A stretch of DNA of 64,000 bases, from the NCBI RefSeq assembly GCF_024105655.1, contig NZ_JAAAMH010000002.1, forward strand, positions 186,001 to 250,000, read 5' to 3'. This DNA is from Aliihoeflea sp. 40Bstr573 (GTDB taxonomy: Bacteria > Pseudomonadota > Alphaproteobacteria > Rhizobiales > Rhizobiaceae). Shown piece by piece: positions 1-12,440 of this stretch. The notes below the pieces were generated by a model. It was not told where the DNA came from, searched no databases, and saw nothing but the letters and a program-made list of their open reading frames with translations. The position numbers were made by a program, and so were the translations under genes. Position 1 is the first letter of the stretch, and each line of letters starts with the position of its first letter.

Positions 1-552
1 CTGCGCGTAGTCGCGGGCAAGCGCGCCGGCACACCAGACAAGCTTTTCGCCGCGCTCCACCACGATATCGGGATTGGCGCAGATGAAGGGCAGGTCGCGC
101 GAGCGGAAGCGCTGCAGCATTTCCGCATAGTCTTCGGGCGTCTCGGTCTCATCGTCGAACATTCCGGTGCACACGACGCCGGAGGCTTCCTGCTCCTCGA
201 CCAATTCCACATCGAGCCCGTCATAGAGCGAGAGGTCGCGGTCGAGCCCGAGATGGAAGATGCGGCGCGGGCCGTCTGCGATCAGGTCGCGCGTCACGTC
301 GCCTGAGGTCACCAGATAGTCCCAGCAATCGCGCGGCACGCCGATGGCGGCGAGCTGGTCCTCGACATCGTCGCGCACGCGCGGCGAATTGGTGATGAGG
401 ATGACGATCTTGCCGTTCTGGCGCGCGCGCTTCAGGGCCGCACACGCGTCCGGGAATGGGTCGACGCCGTTGTGGACCACGCCCCAGACGTCGCTCAAAA
501 TAACGGAGTAGCCGTCGGCGAGGTCGTCCAGGGTGTCGATCAGATTTGGCAT
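1..552 (-). CDS. HAD-superfamily class IIA hydrolase (TIGR01459-like), 3' end outside window
   Basis: The reading frame starts at an ATG at 552 and stays open to the window edge (184 codons seen). Near residue 21 it has the HAD motif I region DVWGVVHNG, followed about 30 residues later by the motif II-like ITNSPR. This is typical of the NagD-like class IIA phosphatases of the alphaproteobacterial TIGR01459 family. The substrate is not known; family members are presumed sugar-phosphate or nucleotide phosphatases. The gene is known to lie near groESL in rhizobia, which fits here. No strong Shine-Dalgarno is visible. The C-terminal half is missing because of the window edge. Confidence 0.85.
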   Translation of the reverse strand, partial: MPNLIDTLDDLADGYSVILSDVWGVVHNGVDPFPDACAALKRARQNGKIVILITNSPRVRDDVEDQLAAIGVPRDCWDYLVTSGDVTRDLIADGPRRIFHLGLDRDLSLYDGLDVELVEEQEASGVVCTGMFDDETETPEDYAEMLQRFRSRDLPFICANPDIVVERGEKLVWCAGALARDYAQ

Positions 553-621
553 TTCAGGCTCGTCCGCGCGATTGGAGATGGCCCCGCATCTAGCCGAACG
601 CCGCGCCCGAGTCATCCGCTT

Positions 622-1014
622 TCACGTCGCCTCGATGCCGTACCGCTCGACGATCTCGGGCTGGATCAGCTTTGCATGGACGGCCAAAAGCAGAAGCTGC
701 GCGTCCATCCCCTCGCCCGCATCGAGCGCCTTTTCCACCCGCGTCTCGATCGCTTCCAGCCGGTCGCGGCCGTGCACGGCCTCGAACGCGTTGGCACCCA
801 TCACGCTATAGCCGAACATCTCCGCCACTGCCGGATAGGCTTCCGGCATCTCGTCGATGCCATGGTCCTTCATCAGGTTGACGATGGTCATCTTGACGCC
901 TTCGGGCACCAGGGCGGGATGGAGGTCGACGCCACGCAGCGCCGCGTCGAGCTGGCGAAGGTCCGACGAGCGGCCGAACATGCCGAAAAAGCCGAAGGAG
1001 GACCGTCGTCGCAT
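622..1014 (-). CDS. Conserved hypothetical protein upstream of groESL
   Basis: A 130-residue soluble protein with no signal peptide, transmembrane segment or recognised catalytic motif. It starts with a basic stretch (MRRRSS) and continues as a mostly helical protein with a conserved-looking acidic/hydrophobic core (GVKMTIVNLMKDHGIDEMPEAY). It lies between the HAD hydrolase gene (same strand, 69 bp gap) and the divergent groESL promoter, so it shares that intergenic region. I do not recognise a named family. The gene is supported by compositional bias and the absence of a competing frame. Confidence 0.7.
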   Translation of the reverse strand: MRRRSSFGFFGMFGRSSDLRQLDAALRGVDLHPALVPEGVKMTIVNLMKDHGIDEMPEAYPAVAEMFGYSVMGANAFEAVHGRDRLEAIETRVEKALDAGEGMDAQLLLLAVHAKLIQPEIVERYGIEAT

Positions 1015-1065
1015 ATCCCGTCACACTTCCTGGCTAAAATATTCGGCGCCGCGCGGAGCGATCTT

Positions 1066-1094
1066 CTTGACTCCTGCGTGCATGGCGCTTACCT
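1066..1094 (+). promoter_or_regulatory. Candidate groESL promoter
   Basis: A CTTGACT box (-35, 1066-1072) is followed about 16 bp later by TTACCT (-10-like, 1089-1094), immediately upstream of the CIRCE operator. The CTTG-containing -35 would also suit an RpoH (heat-shock sigma) promoter. Assigned from position and motif only. Confidence 0.45.
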
Positions 1095-1102
1095 GCTCCG
1101 TG

Positions 1103-1129
1103 TTGGCACTCCTCCCTAGAGAGTGCTAA
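1103..1129. promoter_or_regulatory. CIRCE operator (HrcA binding site) of groESL
   Basis: TTGGCACTC, nine spacer bases, then GAGTGCTAA: the classical CIRCE inverted repeat with one mismatch in the left arm (consensus TTAGCACTC). It overlaps the expected transcription start about 64 bp upstream of groES. HrcA binds this element and represses groESL until heat shock titrates the GroE-dependent repressor. Confidence 0.95.
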
Positions 1130-1192
1130 CAAAGTCCGGTTCTCCGGACGGAGGGAACCCCTTACATCATCCGTATCGAGGATCAAAGTCAC

Positions 1193-1489
1193 ATGACACA
1201 GTCGACGTTCCGCCCGCTTCACGACCGAGTGGTTGTCCGCCGGGTCGAGTCCGAGGAAAAGACCAAGGGCGGCATCATCATTCCGGACACCGCCAAGGAG
1301 AAGCCGCAGGAAGGCGAAGTCATCGCCGTCGGCTCGGGCGCCCGTGACGAAGCCGGCAAGCTCGTTCCCCTGGACGTCAAGCAGGGCGACCGCGTGCTGT
1401 TCGGCAAGTGGTCCGGCACCGAAGTCAAGCTCAACGGCGAAGACCTTCTGATCATGAAGGAAGCCGACATCATGGGCATCATCGGCTGA
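1193..1489 (+). CDS. groES: Co-chaperonin GroES (Hsp10)
   Basis: 98 residues, the normal GroES length. It has the N-terminal [12 protein letters not shown] strand, the mobile loop region with [13 protein letters not shown], and the C-terminal [15 protein letters not shown]. It forms the heptameric lid of the GroEL folding chamber in the cytoplasm. The start is placed at the ATG following a GAGG at 1178-1181. It is the first gene of the heat-shock operon groES-groEL, controlled by the upstream CIRCE element; the gap to groEL is 62 bp. Confidence 0.98.
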   Translation: MTQSTFRPLHDRVVVRRVESEEKTKGGIIIPDTAKEKPQEGEVIAVGSGARDEAGKLVPLDVKQGDRVLFGKWSGTEVKLNGEDLLIMKEADIMGIIG

Positions 1490-1533
1490 TAGCCGGTCCC
1501 GTTCAACCATCCACTCATTCAATGGGCCACTAG

Positions 1534-3354
<1,821 letters not shown>

Positions 3355-3375
3355 TCCAAGCTCAGGTGCATTCGG

Positions 3376-3403
3376 AAAGGGCGTCCCTCGGGGCGCCCTT
3401 TTT
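3376..3403 (+). terminator. Rho-independent terminator after groESL
   Basis: AAAGGGCG (3376-3383) pairs with CGCCCTTT (3394-3401) around a 10-nt loop and is followed by a T-run. It ends the groESL transcript before the separate csbD-like gene. Confidence 0.85.
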
Positions 3404-3494
3404 GATTTCGTGATCGCGCACACTGCAACCAGTGGTCACATGCCACGTTCACTTCGCGCTCGACATTTCGTCGGTATTTCCCAAGGAGATGACG

Positions 3495-3665
3495 ATGGTG
3501 AACAAGGATCAGGTCAAGGGCGCCGCCAAGCAGGCCACGGGCACCGGCAAGGAAGCTGTCGGCAAGGCAACGGGCTCGACCAAGACCGAAATGAAGGGCA
3601 AGGCGGAGAAGACCGCCGGCAAGGCCCAGAAAGAAGTCGGCAACGCGCGCGAACGCGTGAAGTAG
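3495..3665 (+). CDS. CsbD family stress-response protein
   Basis: A 56-residue, Lys/Gly/Ala-rich hydrophilic protein starting MVNKDQVKGAAKQATG, with repeated GKA/GSTK segments typical of the CsbD-like family (general-stress-induced, intrinsically disordered small proteins of unknown mechanism). A strong AAGGAG at 3483-3488 lies 6 nt upstream of the ATG at 3495. The alternative ATG at 3489 abuts the Shine-Dalgarno and is less likely. The gene stands alone between two terminators. Confidence 0.88.
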   Translation: MVNKDQVKGAAKQATGTGKEAVGKATGSTKTEMKGKAEKTAGKAQKEVGNARERVK

Positions 3666-3689
3666 CAAGCTTCATCACGACCGAATTCC

Positions 3690-3712
3690 GGGCGCCCCGC
3701 GGCGCCCTTTTT
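3690..3712 (+). terminator. Rho-independent terminator after csbD-like gene
   Basis: GGGCGCC (3690-3696), a CCGC loop, GGCGCCC (3701-3707) and TTTTT. Confidence 0.85.
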
Positions 3713-3779
3713 CGTGGGCGCTTGCCAGTTCGCCCCGCGGCGGGCACGAAGCGCCCATGATCGCATCCCGCTTCCCCGC

Positions 3780-4217
3780 ATGACCGCCGAGCTTGCTGCG
3801 CTTTGGGCGCTCGCCGTCTCGGCCTTTACCTCCGCCACGCTGCTGCCCGGCACGTCCGAGGCCGTGCTCGCCGGCTTGCATGCGGCCCGCGCCGCCGAGC
3901 CGCTGTCCCTCCTTCTCGTCGCCAGCCTCGCAAACACGGCCGGCTCGGCCGTGAACTGGGTGCTCGGACGCCTCGTCGCGCGTTTTCGCGACCGACGCTG
4001 GTTTCCCGCCTCGCCGGACCAGATCGCACGGGCGGAAGGCTGGTACGCGCGCTATGGCCTCTGGTCGCTATTCCTTTCCTGGGTTCCGATCATTGGCGAC
4101 CCGCTGACCGTCGTCGCCGGCATCTTGCGCGTGCCCTTCCCCGTCTTTCTCGTCATCGTCGCCATTGCAAAGACCGGGCGCTACGCCTTCGTCCTCGGTC
4201 TTGCATCGCTCCTTTGA
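3780..4217 (+). CDS. YqaA/DedA-like small membrane protein
   Basis: 145 residues with about four hydrophobic segments. The region GTSEAVLAGLHAARAAEPLS and the later VPIIGDPLTVVAGILRVPF match the VTT/SNARE-associated (YqaA) fold, where GDPLT is a typical signature. YqaA proteins are small inner-membrane relatives of DedA flippases; no specific function is established. The start at 3780 (ATG ACC GCC) is chosen because the longer frame upstream overlaps the terminator region. It ends 47 bp before fumC. Confidence 0.8.
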   Translation: MTAELAALWALAVSAFTSATLLPGTSEAVLAGLHAARAAEPLSLLLVASLANTAGSAVNWVLGRLVARFRDRRWFPASPDQIARAEGWYARYGLWSLFLSWVPIIGDPLTVVAGILRVPFPVFLVIVAIAKTGRYAFVLGLASLL

Positions 4218-4264
4218 ACTGCGCCGCCGATGCCCCATATCCCAACCAACTCAGGGAGCAATGA

Positions 4265-5656
<1,392 letters not shown>

Positions 5657-5688
5657 GGTTTGGACGGAATTAGGCGCTTTTCCGAATT

Positions 5689-5738
5689 TACCCCACCCTT
5701 AATCCCTCTCCCTTGTGGGGGGATACAGGGTGGGGGTC
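5689..5738. repeat. REP-like palindromic element, copy 1
   Basis: CCCCACCCTT ... TCCCTTGTGGGGGGA ... CAGGGTGGGGG: an imperfect palindrome with complementary CCCCACCCT / AGGGTGGGG ends. Related copies flank the hisZ-hisG junction (9045-9084, 9144-9183) and a remnant lies after rsmE (about 22538). Such short C-rich palindromes are dispersed in intergenic DNA of Rhizobiales. Confidence 0.75.
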
Positions 5739-5901
5739 GTCTTCGCGAGAAGCGGTCTGAACGGCCCTATCAATGTGAACACCCTCCCCCAGATCGTTCA
5801 CCAATCATGAACGCAGCGTCGCATACCGGACGGCTCGCGCAATCGCAGCGCCACACGTAAATAGAGGTCATCCACTCCTCCTCCCAAGGAACAGACCTTT
5901 C

Positions 5902-6276
5902 ATGTCCAACGACGCCGTCCTTCTTGTCGCCCGCATCCTCCTGGTTGCGCTCTTCCTCATTTCCGGCTTCGGCATGCTCACCGCGCCGGGCGGTTTTGCC
6001 GGCTATATGGGCTCGCTCGGCCTGCCCGCGCCGATGCTCATCACCTGGCTCGTCATCGCGCTCAAGGTTCTCGGCGGCATCGCCATCGTCGTCGGTTTCC
6101 AGACGCGCTACGTGGCGTATGCCTTCGCGCTCTTCTGCGTCGCCACCGCGCTGCTCGGCCACATGGATTTCGCCGATCAGAACCAGTTCAACAACTTCTT
6201 CAAGAACCTCTCGATGGCTGGCGGCTTCCTGGCGCTGTCGGTCTCGGGCCCCGGCGCGATCTCGGTTCGCCGCTAA
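5902..6276 (+). CDS. DoxX family membrane protein
   Basis: 124 residues with four predicted transmembrane helices. The N-terminal [20 protein letters not shown] and the [20 protein letters not shown] segment are typical of the DoxX/DoxD-like family. Family members are small integral membrane proteins associated with redox or oxidative-stress functions; the specific role here is unknown. The ATG follows AAGGAA with a spacing of about 11 nt. The gene is monocistronic, ending before a strong terminator. Confidence 0.88.
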   Translation: MSNDAVLLVARILLVALFLISGFGMLTAPGGFAGYMGSLGLPAPMLITWLVIALKVLGGIAIVVGFQTRYVAYAFALFCVATALLGHMDFADQNQFNNFFKNLSMAGGFLALSVSGPGAISVRR

Positions 6277-6304
6277 GCCTTTCGAGCGGCGATCTCCAGT
6301 CGCC

Positions 6305-6329
6305 AAAGGCGGGCTTCGGCCCGCCTTTT
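6305..6329 (+). terminator. Rho-independent terminator after doxX-like gene
   Basis: AAAGGCGGGC, a TTCG tetraloop, GCCCGCCTTTT: a near-perfect stem-loop with a T-run. Confidence 0.92.
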
Positions 6330-6448
6330 CCGTTTGGCGGTGGGTCGGTGCGATCCAGCCCCGACACTTGCCGCCTTCGTTCCTATCGGTTACGACACGG
6401 CGCGCCCGGTTCGGGCGCATTTCCAATCATCGCAGGCGGATTTCAGAC

Positions 6449-7897
6449 ATGGTCGACAAGGCGGAGAAAATGAAGGCGCGGCTCCCGCGGGGCTTCGTCG
6501 ACCGCCATGCCGACGACATCCGGGCCGTCGACGCCATGACCGCGAAAATCCGCGAGGTGTATGAGCTTTACGGCTTCGATCCGGTCGAGCAGCCGATGAT
6601 CGAATACACCGATGCGCTCGGCAAGTTCCTGCCCGATCAGGACCGGCCGAACGAGGGCGTCTTTTCCTTCCAGGACGATGACGAGCAGTGGCTGTCGCTG
6701 CGCTACGACCTGACGGCGCCGCTCGCCCGCTTCGTCGCCGAAAACTTCGAGCGCCTGCCCAAGCCCTACCGTTCCTACCGCTCCGGATGGGTCTTTCGCA
6801 ACGAAAAGCCCGGCCCCGGCCGCTTCCGCCAGTTCATGCAGTTCGACGCCGACATCGTCGGCACGCCCGGCGTCGCGGCAGATGCCGAGATGGCGATGAT
6901 GATGGCGGACACGCTCGAAGCCGTCGGCATCAAGCGCGGCGATTACGTCATCCGCGTGAACAATCGCAAGGTTCTCGACGGCGTTCTCGAGGCGATCGGC
7001 CTCGGCGGCGACGAGAATGCCGGCCGGCGGCTGGGCGTTCTACGGGCCATCGACAAGCTCGACAAGTTCGGGCCGGAAGGCGTGCGTGCGCTTCTCGGCA
7101 AGGGCCGTCTCGACGAAAGCGGCGATTTCACCAAGGGCGCGGGGCTGAACGACGACGCGGTTGCCAGGGTTCTCGCCTATATCGAGACCGGTGAAATCGA
7201 GGACAATGAGGGCGTTGCGGAACTCGAGCAGATCCGTGCTCTTTGTGCTGCCGCCGGTTACGACGACGGTCGCGTCAAGATCGATCCCTCCGTCGTGCGC
7301 GGCCTCGAATACTACACCGGCCCCGTCTACGAAGCCGAACTGACCTTCGACGTCACCAACGAGGACGGGCAGGTCGTGCGCTTCGGCTCGGTCGCGGGCG
7401 GCGGTCGTTATGACGGCCTCGTTTCGCGCTTTCGTGGCGAGCCGGTACCGGCGACGGGCTTTTCCATCGGCGTCTCGCGCCTCGTCACGGCGCTGAAGAA
7501 CCTCGGCAAGCTCGATTCCGCCAACGTCGTTGCGCCGGTCGTCGTCCTCGTCATGGACAAGGACACCGAATCCCTCGGTCGCTATCAGAAAATGGTCGCG
7601 GATTTGCGCGCTGCTGGCATCCGCTCCGAGATGTATCTGGGCGGCGCGGGCATGAAGGCGCAGATGAAATATGCCGACCGGCGCGGCGCCCCTTGCGTCG
7701 TCATCCAGGGCGGCGACGAGCGCGCGGCGGGCGAGGTCCAGATCAAGGATCTAATCGCGGGCGCCAAGGCCGCCGAAGGCATCACCGACAACACCGAATG
7801 GCGCGAAAGCCGCCCCGCGCAGTTCTCCGTGCCGGAGAGCGAGTTGGTCGCTGCCGTGCGCAAGGTGCTCGAAGGCCAGGCGGCAGAGCGGGAATGA
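6449..7897 (+). CDS. hisS: Histidyl-tRNA synthetase, alphaproteobacterial type
   Basis: 482 residues. It is a class II synthetase charging tRNA-His. Visible blocks are the motif 2 region [23 protein letters not shown] and the histidine-binding [12 protein letters not shown], followed by a C-terminal anticodon-binding domain. The start is the ATG at 6449 ([16 protein letters not shown]). The open frame continues much further upstream, but that extension lies over the doxX gene in another frame and is not conserved-looking. It overlaps hisZ by 4 nt (ATGA). The cognate tRNA-His (61727-61803) is also in this window and lacks G-1, fitting the divergent alphaproteobacterial HisRS clade. Confidence 0.97.
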   Translation: MVDKAEKMKARLPRGFVDRHADDIRAVDAMTAKIREVYELYGFDPVEQPMIEYTDALGKFLPDQDRPNEGVFSFQDDDEQWLSLRYDLTAPLARFVAENFERLPKPYRSYRSGWVFRNEKPGPGRFRQFMQFDADIVGTPGVAADAEMAMMMADTLEAVGIKRGDYVIRVNNRKVLDGVLEAIGLGGDENAGRRLGVLRAIDKLDKFGPEGVRALLGKGRLDESGDFTKGAGLNDDAVARVLAYIETGEIEDNEGVAELEQIRALCAAAGYDDGRVKIDPSVVRGLEYYTGPVYEAELTFDVTNEDGQVVRFGSVAGGGRYDGLVSRFRGEPVPATGFSIGVSRLVTALKNLGKLDSANVVAPVVVLVMDKDTESLGRYQKMVADLRAAGIRSEMYLGGAGMKAQMKYADRRGAPCVVIQGGDERAAGEVQIKDLIAGAKAAEGITDNTEWRESRPAQFSVPESELVAAVRKVLEGQAAERE

Positions 7898-9012
7898 CGT
7901 CCCGCATCCCCCAGATCGCCGACGACATCCGCGCCATCTTCGCTGCGCGCGGGGCTGGCATGGTCGACGTTGCGATCCTGCAGCCGGCCGATCCGTTTCT
8001 CGATATGGCCGGCGAAGACCTTCGCCGCCGGATTTTCCTGACCGAAAGCGAAACCGGCGCGGCGCTGTGCCTGCGGCCGGAATTCACCATTCCCGTCTGC
8101 ATCGACCATATCGCTTCCAAGGCAGGGACACCGCGGCGCTATGCCTATCTCGGCGAAGTCTTCCGCCAGCGGCGCGAGGGGGGGAACGAGTTCTTCCAGG
8201 CCGGCATCGAGGATCTGGGCGAAACCGACATCGCACGCGCCGACGCCCGGTCGATCGCCGATGCACATGCCCTTCTCGCCGGGGTCCTGCCCGCCCACGA
8301 GTTGACGATCACCCTCGGCGACCAGCGTGTTTTCGAGGCCGTGCTTGCCGCCCTGGGCCTGCCGCGCGGCTGGCAAAAGCGCCTTGCCCGCGCCTTCGGG
8401 TCGAAGGACATGCTCGACGCCGCGCTCGACGACCTTGCCAATCCGGCGCGCAAATTGACGCTCGACGAACCCGTCGCCTCGCTCGTCGCCGAGCGCGACC
8501 GTGAGGGGCTTGCGTCCTACGTCGCCGGCTTGATGGCGGATACGGGTCTTGCCGAAAGCGCCGGTCGCACGTCGACCGAGATCGCCAACCGGCTGATCGA
8601 GAAAGCCGAACTGCGGTCGGTGCGGCTGTCCGAAGAGGCGCTCGGCGCGCTGAAGACCTTTCTCGCGATCCACGCGCCGCTGCGCCAGGCCGGCAACGCG
8701 CTGCGCGATTTCGCCGGCGATGCAGGCATTTCGCTCGGCGCGGCGCTCGACATCTTCTCCGCCCGCTCGCGGTGCATTTCCGAGCTTGGCCTGCCCGAAG
8801 CCGCGATCCACTACGACGCCGGCTTCGGCCGCCCGCTCGATTACTATACCGGCCTCGTCTACGAGATCTCCGCCGGCAGTCGCGACCGTCCGCTCGCCGG
8901 CGGTGGGCGCTACGACCGTCTGCTGACGCTTCTCGGCGCCAAGTCGCCGATCCCCGGCGTCGGCTTTTCCGTCTGGCTCGACAGGATCGAAGCCTTGAAG
9001 GGAGAGGCTTGA
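7894..9012 (+). CDS. hisZ: ATP phosphoribosyltransferase regulatory subunit HisZ
   Basis: 372 residues. It is a HisRS paralog without aminoacylation function that activates the short-form HisG. It retains HisRS-like blocks such as [10 protein letters not shown] and [15 protein letters not shown] but lacks the anticodon-binding domain. The start ATG overlaps the hisS stop (ATGA at 7894-7897), so translation is coupled. Together with hisG downstream it forms the hetero-octameric first enzyme of histidine synthesis. Confidence 0.96.
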   Translation: MTSRIPQIADDIRAIFAARGAGMVDVAILQPADPFLDMAGEDLRRRIFLTESETGAALCLRPEFTIPVCIDHIASKAGTPRRYAYLGEVFRQRREGGNEFFQAGIEDLGETDIARADARSIADAHALLAGVLPAHELTITLGDQRVFEAVLAALGLPRGWQKRLARAFGSKDMLDAALDDLANPARKLTLDEPVASLVAERDREGLASYVAGLMADTGLAESAGRTSTEIANRLIEKAELRSVRLSEEALGALKTFLAIHAPLRQAGNALRDFAGDAGISLGAALDIFSARSRCISELGLPEAAIHYDAGFGRPLDYYTGLVYEISAGSRDRPLAGGGRYDRLLTLLGAKSPIPGVGFSVWLDRIEALKGEA

Positions 9013-9044
9013 TGCGGAGGCGGCGGAAGGGTTTTTCCGAATTG

Positions 9045-9183
9045 ACCCCCACCCTTCATCCCTCCCCACAAGGGGGAGGGAAGCCGTCCGCGTCGCGCAT
9101 AACTTGCCCGGCCCGCCATTCAAATTGGAGGCTCGACGATCACGACTCCCTCCCCCTTGTGGGGAGGGATAAAGGGTGGGGGT
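9045..9183. repeat. Pair of REP-like palindromes in inverted orientation between hisZ and hisG
   Basis: CCCCCACCCTT-ATCCC-TCCCCACAAGGGGGAGGGA (9045-9084) and its reverse complement (9144-9183) are separated by about 60 bp. This leaves a large potential stem-loop in the hisZ-hisG intercistronic RNA. The same unit occurs at 5689-5738. No transposase is nearby, so this is a dispersed REP/MITE-like element rather than an insertion sequence. Confidence 0.85.
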
Positions 9184-9226
9184 ACAGCGCCGCCGCAACC
9201 GAACCGACGCACACGGGACCCGCAGC

Positions 9227-9922
9227 ATGACCATCACGCTCGCACTCCCCTCCAAGGGCCGTCTCAAGGATGCCGCGCTCGAAAAGCTCGCCGCTGCCGG
9301 CTTCAAGGTCGCGACGCCGGACGACGACCGCCGCTACCGCGCGCGGATCGACGGACGCGACGATATCGAGGTCGCGTTCCTCTCCGCCTCGGAGATTTCG
9401 CGCGAGCTTGCGCAAGGGTCGATCGACCTTGGCGTCACCGGGGAAGACCTCGTTTGCGAAGGGATTGCAAGCTGGCAGGACCGCGTCGCAATCGGGGCGC
9501 GGCTGGGCTTTGGCCGCGCCGACGTGGTGGTCGCGGTGCCCGATGCCTGGCTCGATGTTGAAACCATGGCGGACCTCGAAGACGTCGCCGCCGAGTTTCG
9601 CCAACGGCACGGACGGCGGCTGCGGATCGCCACCAAATACTGGCGTTTGACGCAGCAGTTCTTCTCGCGCACCCACGGCATCCAGGTCTACCGGATCGTC
9701 GAGAGCCTGGGAGCGACCGAGGGTGCGCCGGCGGCGGGCTCGGCGGACATCATCGTCGACATCACCACCACCGGCTCGACGCTGAAGGCCAATCATCTCA
9801 AGGTGCTGGCCGACGGCGTCATCTTGAAATCGGAAGCGTGCCTGTTTTCCGCGAACAAGCAGCGCGGCGCTGAGGACCAGGCGATCGTCGACGAGATCGT
9901 GACCGCGGTCGCGGGCTTATAG
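9227..9922 (+). CDS. hisG: ATP phosphoribosyltransferase catalytic subunit (short form)
   Basis: 231 residues, the short form lacking the C-terminal regulatory domain, hence dependent on HisZ. It catalyses the first committed step of histidine biosynthesis (ATP + PRPP). Blocks seen are [13 protein letters not shown] at the N-terminus, [27 protein letters not shown] and the PRPP-binding [16 protein letters not shown]. The start at 9227 is chosen as the first residue of the conserved fold; the upstream extension lies in the REP-like repeat. The 3' end overlaps the convergent gene at 9917 by 6 nt. Confidence 0.96.
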   Translation: MTITLALPSKGRLKDAALEKLAAAGFKVATPDDDRRYRARIDGRDDIEVAFLSASEISRELAQGSIDLGVTGEDLVCEGIASWQDRVAIGARLGFGRADVVVAVPDAWLDVETMADLEDVAAEFRQRHGRRLRIATKYWRLTQQFFSRTHGIQVYRIVESLGATEGAPAAGSADIIVDITTTGSTLKANHLKVLADGVILKSEACLFSANKQRGAEDQAIVDEIVTAVAGL

Positions 9923-10549
9923 CCGAACCTCGACACTTGCCCAAACCGGACGGTAGCCGTCGCGCAGCGCGGCGATGGTCGAGGGTGGCGTGATGGCGAA
10001 TGCGGGCGCCGTTGGCCGGGGGGACGGGACGTAGCCTTCGAAGGTCCAGCGCAGCCAGTTTCCTTCACGGCGAACGAACGGCTGGCCGGCAACTTCGATC
10101 ATAGCGGCGTCCGGGAGTTCGTCGGGCGCAACAGGAACCGGAGTGGCCCGAGACGAGAGGCGACGCTCGGCGTGAAGGCGCTCGTCCATCTGCGGGGCGG
10201 TGACGGAGGCCAGATCGTTTCCGGCCCCGAATGCGGACTGGAAGGCGCGGGCATCGTCGCGGCGGCAGGTGAAGCAGGGGCGGTGGCCGGCGGCGAGCGC
10301 CGTGACCTCGTCGGCAAAGAAGAGTTCGGTCCAGCCCGCGCCGCCGTCTCGGCCGTTACGGCCCCAAACGTCGCGCCGCCTTCCCTTCCAGTCGCAGGAG
10401 CATACGATCCACGCGCGGGTCGTCCAGCGACGACCGGAGGGTTCTCGGGCGTCGGGATCGTGCAGGATGCCGCGATTGCCGGTGAACAACCCGCGCGCGG
10501 GCACGGCGTGAAGGGCGCCGAAGGGATCGGCACGGTTCTGGAGCGTCAT
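9917..10549 (-). CDS. Conserved hypothetical protein with CxxC motif
   Basis: 210 residues starting [20 protein letters not shown]. It has a [20 protein letters not shown] segment, a [19 protein letters not shown] block and a FTCRR motif giving a CxxC pair (CFTC). I know this arrangement as a conserved alphaproteobacterial family without assigned function. The cysteines and Arg-rich strands suggest a metal- or nucleic-acid-binding protein, which is inference. The start is placed at the internal ATG (10549) because the upstream 53 residues lack similarity to the rest and overlap the divergent gene. Confidence 0.75.
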   Translation of the reverse strand: MTLQNRADPFGALHAVPARGLFTGNRGILHDPDAREPSGRRWTTRAWIVCSCDWKGRRRDVWGRNGRDGGAGWTELFFADEVTALAAGHRPCFTCRRDDARAFQSAFGAGNDLASVTAPQMDERLHAERRLSSRATPVPVAPDELPDAAMIEVAGQPFVRREGNWLRWTFEGYVPSPRPTAPAFAITPPSTIAALRDGYRPVWASVEVRL

Positions 10550-10619
10550 TTCGATCCCTTGGCAGAACTTTGCCGTCCATGTTAACCGCCGGACATCGAT
10601 GGGCAAATCAGGCAGGCAG

Positions 10620-11324
10620 ATGCGCGTTCTCGTCATCCAGAATTTCGACGGCACCGGGCTTGGCCAGATGCGGACCGCGCTCGAGGAGGCCGGCGCCGAA
10701 ATCGACATGCGCGCGCTGCACGATGGCGGCGTTCTGCCCGAGCGGATCGACGGTCACGACGCGCTCATCGTGCTGGGAGGCGGGCAGAACGCGCTCGCCG
10801 ACGACGAGCATCCCTACCTGCCGAAGCTCGTCGATTTCATCCGCGATTTCACCGCCAGCGGCCGGGCCGTTCTCGGCATCTGTCTCGGGGCGCAGCTTCT
10901 CGCCCGCGCGCACGGGGCGCAGAACCTGATCGGCGGGGCACGCGAATTCGGCTGGCGCGAAGTGGCGCTGACGCCCGAAGGCATCGAAGACCGGGTCCTG
11001 GGCGCCCTGCCTGCGCGCTTCCCCATCTTCCAGTGGCACGACGACCACTACATGCTGCCACGCGGGGCATCGCGCCTTGCCGGCAACCTCGTCTCGCACA
11101 ACCAGGCCTTCCGGATCGGTGAACGGGCCTATGGAATCCAATTCCATTTCGAGGCCGACCGGTCGCTCGTCGCCGAGTGGAGCGAGCGATTCGCCGGCTG
11201 GATCGCGGAACGCGAGCCCGATTGGGGCAGCCGCCACAAAGCAGAGGCCGAGCGCTTCGGCCCTGACGCGGACGCGGCCGGCTCCGCGCTTGCGAAGGCC
11301 TGGGTTTCCACCATCCGGGGCTGA
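10620..11324 (+). CDS. Class I glutamine amidotransferase (GMP synthase-like)
   Basis: 234 residues comprising a single GATase-1 domain. The nucleophile elbow GICLGAQLLA supplies the catalytic Cys. The later GIQFHFEAD carries the catalytic His and acidic residue; the family usually has HPE here, so the residue after His differs (HFE). No synthase domain follows, so it belongs to the stand-alone type 1 glutamine amidotransferase group whose acceptor substrate is unknown. The start is taken at 10620 after AGGCAGG; an in-frame ATG at 10599 is possible. Confidence 0.88.
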   Translation: MRVLVIQNFDGTGLGQMRTALEEAGAEIDMRALHDGGVLPERIDGHDALIVLGGGQNALADDEHPYLPKLVDFIRDFTASGRAVLGICLGAQLLARAHGAQNLIGGAREFGWREVALTPEGIEDRVLGALPARFPIFQWHDDHYMLPRGASRLAGNLVSHNQAFRIGERAYGIQFHFEADRSLVAEWSERFAGWIAEREPDWGSRHKAEAERFGPDADAAGSALAKAWVSTIRG

Positions 11325-11560
11325 GAAGTTGCAGAAATGCAACTGATGAAAAATAGGCGTGGCAAAGCCTTGCAGCGTCTGGCTTTCGCCCGATTGGAAG
11401 CCTAGATCAGCGGCCGCATCAGACGGAAATTCCGCCCAAACGCGCCTTTTCGAAACCACCGTGAAACAAATCGCGGGGAACGAAATTTTGCGCCATGGAT
11501 TCTCCTACTGAAACCGATTTGTAACGGAACCCGTTGTAAGAGTTGCAGGACCCAACCGAG

Positions 11561-11695
11561 ATGAACCACGTGCGCACCGCCCTGATCACCCTCTCCATGC
11601 TTTCCGCAATCGTGTTCTGGGGCGCCGGCATCTACACGGCCGACGCAGCCGGTGACTTCGTCGTGGTCGACGGCTATGGCGTCGTCGCGGACTAA
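11561..11695 (+). CDS. Small secreted or membrane-anchored peptide
   Basis: 44 residues: MNHVRTALITLSMLSAIVFW..., a short basic start, a hydrophobic stretch of about 15-18 residues, then TADAAGDFVVVDGYGVVAD. The TADAAG could be a signal-peptidase site (after ADA), leaving a peptide of under 20 residues, or the segment could be a membrane anchor. GCAGGA precedes the ATG by 10 nt. No family is recognised; support is the coding-like composition and position between two genes. Confidence 0.45.
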   Translation: MNHVRTALITLSMLSAIVFWGAGIYTADAAGDFVVVDGYGVVAD

Positions 11696-11698
11696 GAC

Positions 11699-12439
11699 CT
11701 AGCCGGTCACCTCAAGAAACCGCTTCTCGCGACCCTCGATCGCCAGCGCCGTTAATCGGCCGCTGGCGAAAGCATATGTGTCGATATTTATGCGGTTGGC
11801 GCGCAGTTCGGGCTCGGCGTGCGGCGTGTGGCCGTGGACAATCAGCTTGGGATGCAGCCCCCGATAGTCGGAGAACTCACGCCTGATCCAGATCAGGTCG
11901 AGCGGGTCCTGGGCGTCGAGCGGGACGCCGGGGCGTATACCGGCGTGGCAGAAGAAAAAATCGCCGATCGAAAGCGAGAGCTTGAGGCCGCTGAGGAAGG
12001 CGATGTGCGCGGGCGGAACGGCGCCGATCAGCGCGTCGCGGCTCCGGCGGATGGCGGCGTCTGACGAAAAGTCCACTTTGACGCCGTACGAACGCGCGGT
12101 CGTCTCGCCCTCGAAATCCGCGAACCGCCACCACGTTTCGGCATCGGCGAGGAATTCGGCCAGCACCTTGTCGTGATTGCCCAGAAGAGCGACATGGCGC
12201 ACGTTGGCCGCCACGCGCCGGGCGATCCGGTCGATCACGCCGGCGCTGTCGGCCCCGCGGTCCACATAGTCGCCCAGATAGATGACGCGCCAATCGGCGG
12301 GTCTGTCGCGGACGATCTCGCCCTCGATCAGTGCCAGCATCTTCGCCAGCAGATCGGCACGGCCGTGGATGTCGCCGATGGCGTAAAGGCGCATGCCTTC
12401 AGGGGCGCAGGCGTCCTCGTATCGGACGCCCGGCTCCAT
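11699..12439 (-). CDS. Calcineurin-like metallophosphatase (PrpE/serine-threonine phosphatase type)
   Basis: 246 residues with all PPP-type metal-ligand motifs in order: GDIHG near residue 24, GDYVDRG, GNHD, and the C-terminal HGHT. Members hydrolyse phosphoprotein or dinucleoside tetraphosphate substrates; which one applies here is not visible. The ATG at 12439 lies directly after the lutC stop (TAG G ATG), so it is translationally coupled to the lut operon, although a functional link to lactate use is not established. Confidence 0.9.
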   Translation of the reverse strand: MEPGVRYEDACAPEGMRLYAIGDIHGRADLLAKMLALIEGEIVRDRPADWRVIYLGDYVDRGADSAGVIDRIARRVAANVRHVALLGNHDKVLAEFLADAETWWRFADFEGETTARSYGVKVDFSSDAAIRRSRDALIGAVPPAHIAFLSGLKLSLSIGDFFFCHAGIRPGVPLDAQDPLDLIWIRREFSDYRGLHPKLIVHGHTPHAEPELRANRINIDTYAFASGRLTALAIEGREKRFLEVTG

Positions 12440-12440
12440 C

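Noticed and set aside
9045..9183. Inverted repeats as insertion-sequence ends
   Set aside because: Only 60 bp lie between them and there is no transposase; the same unit occurs elsewhere as a palindrome, so it is REP-like.
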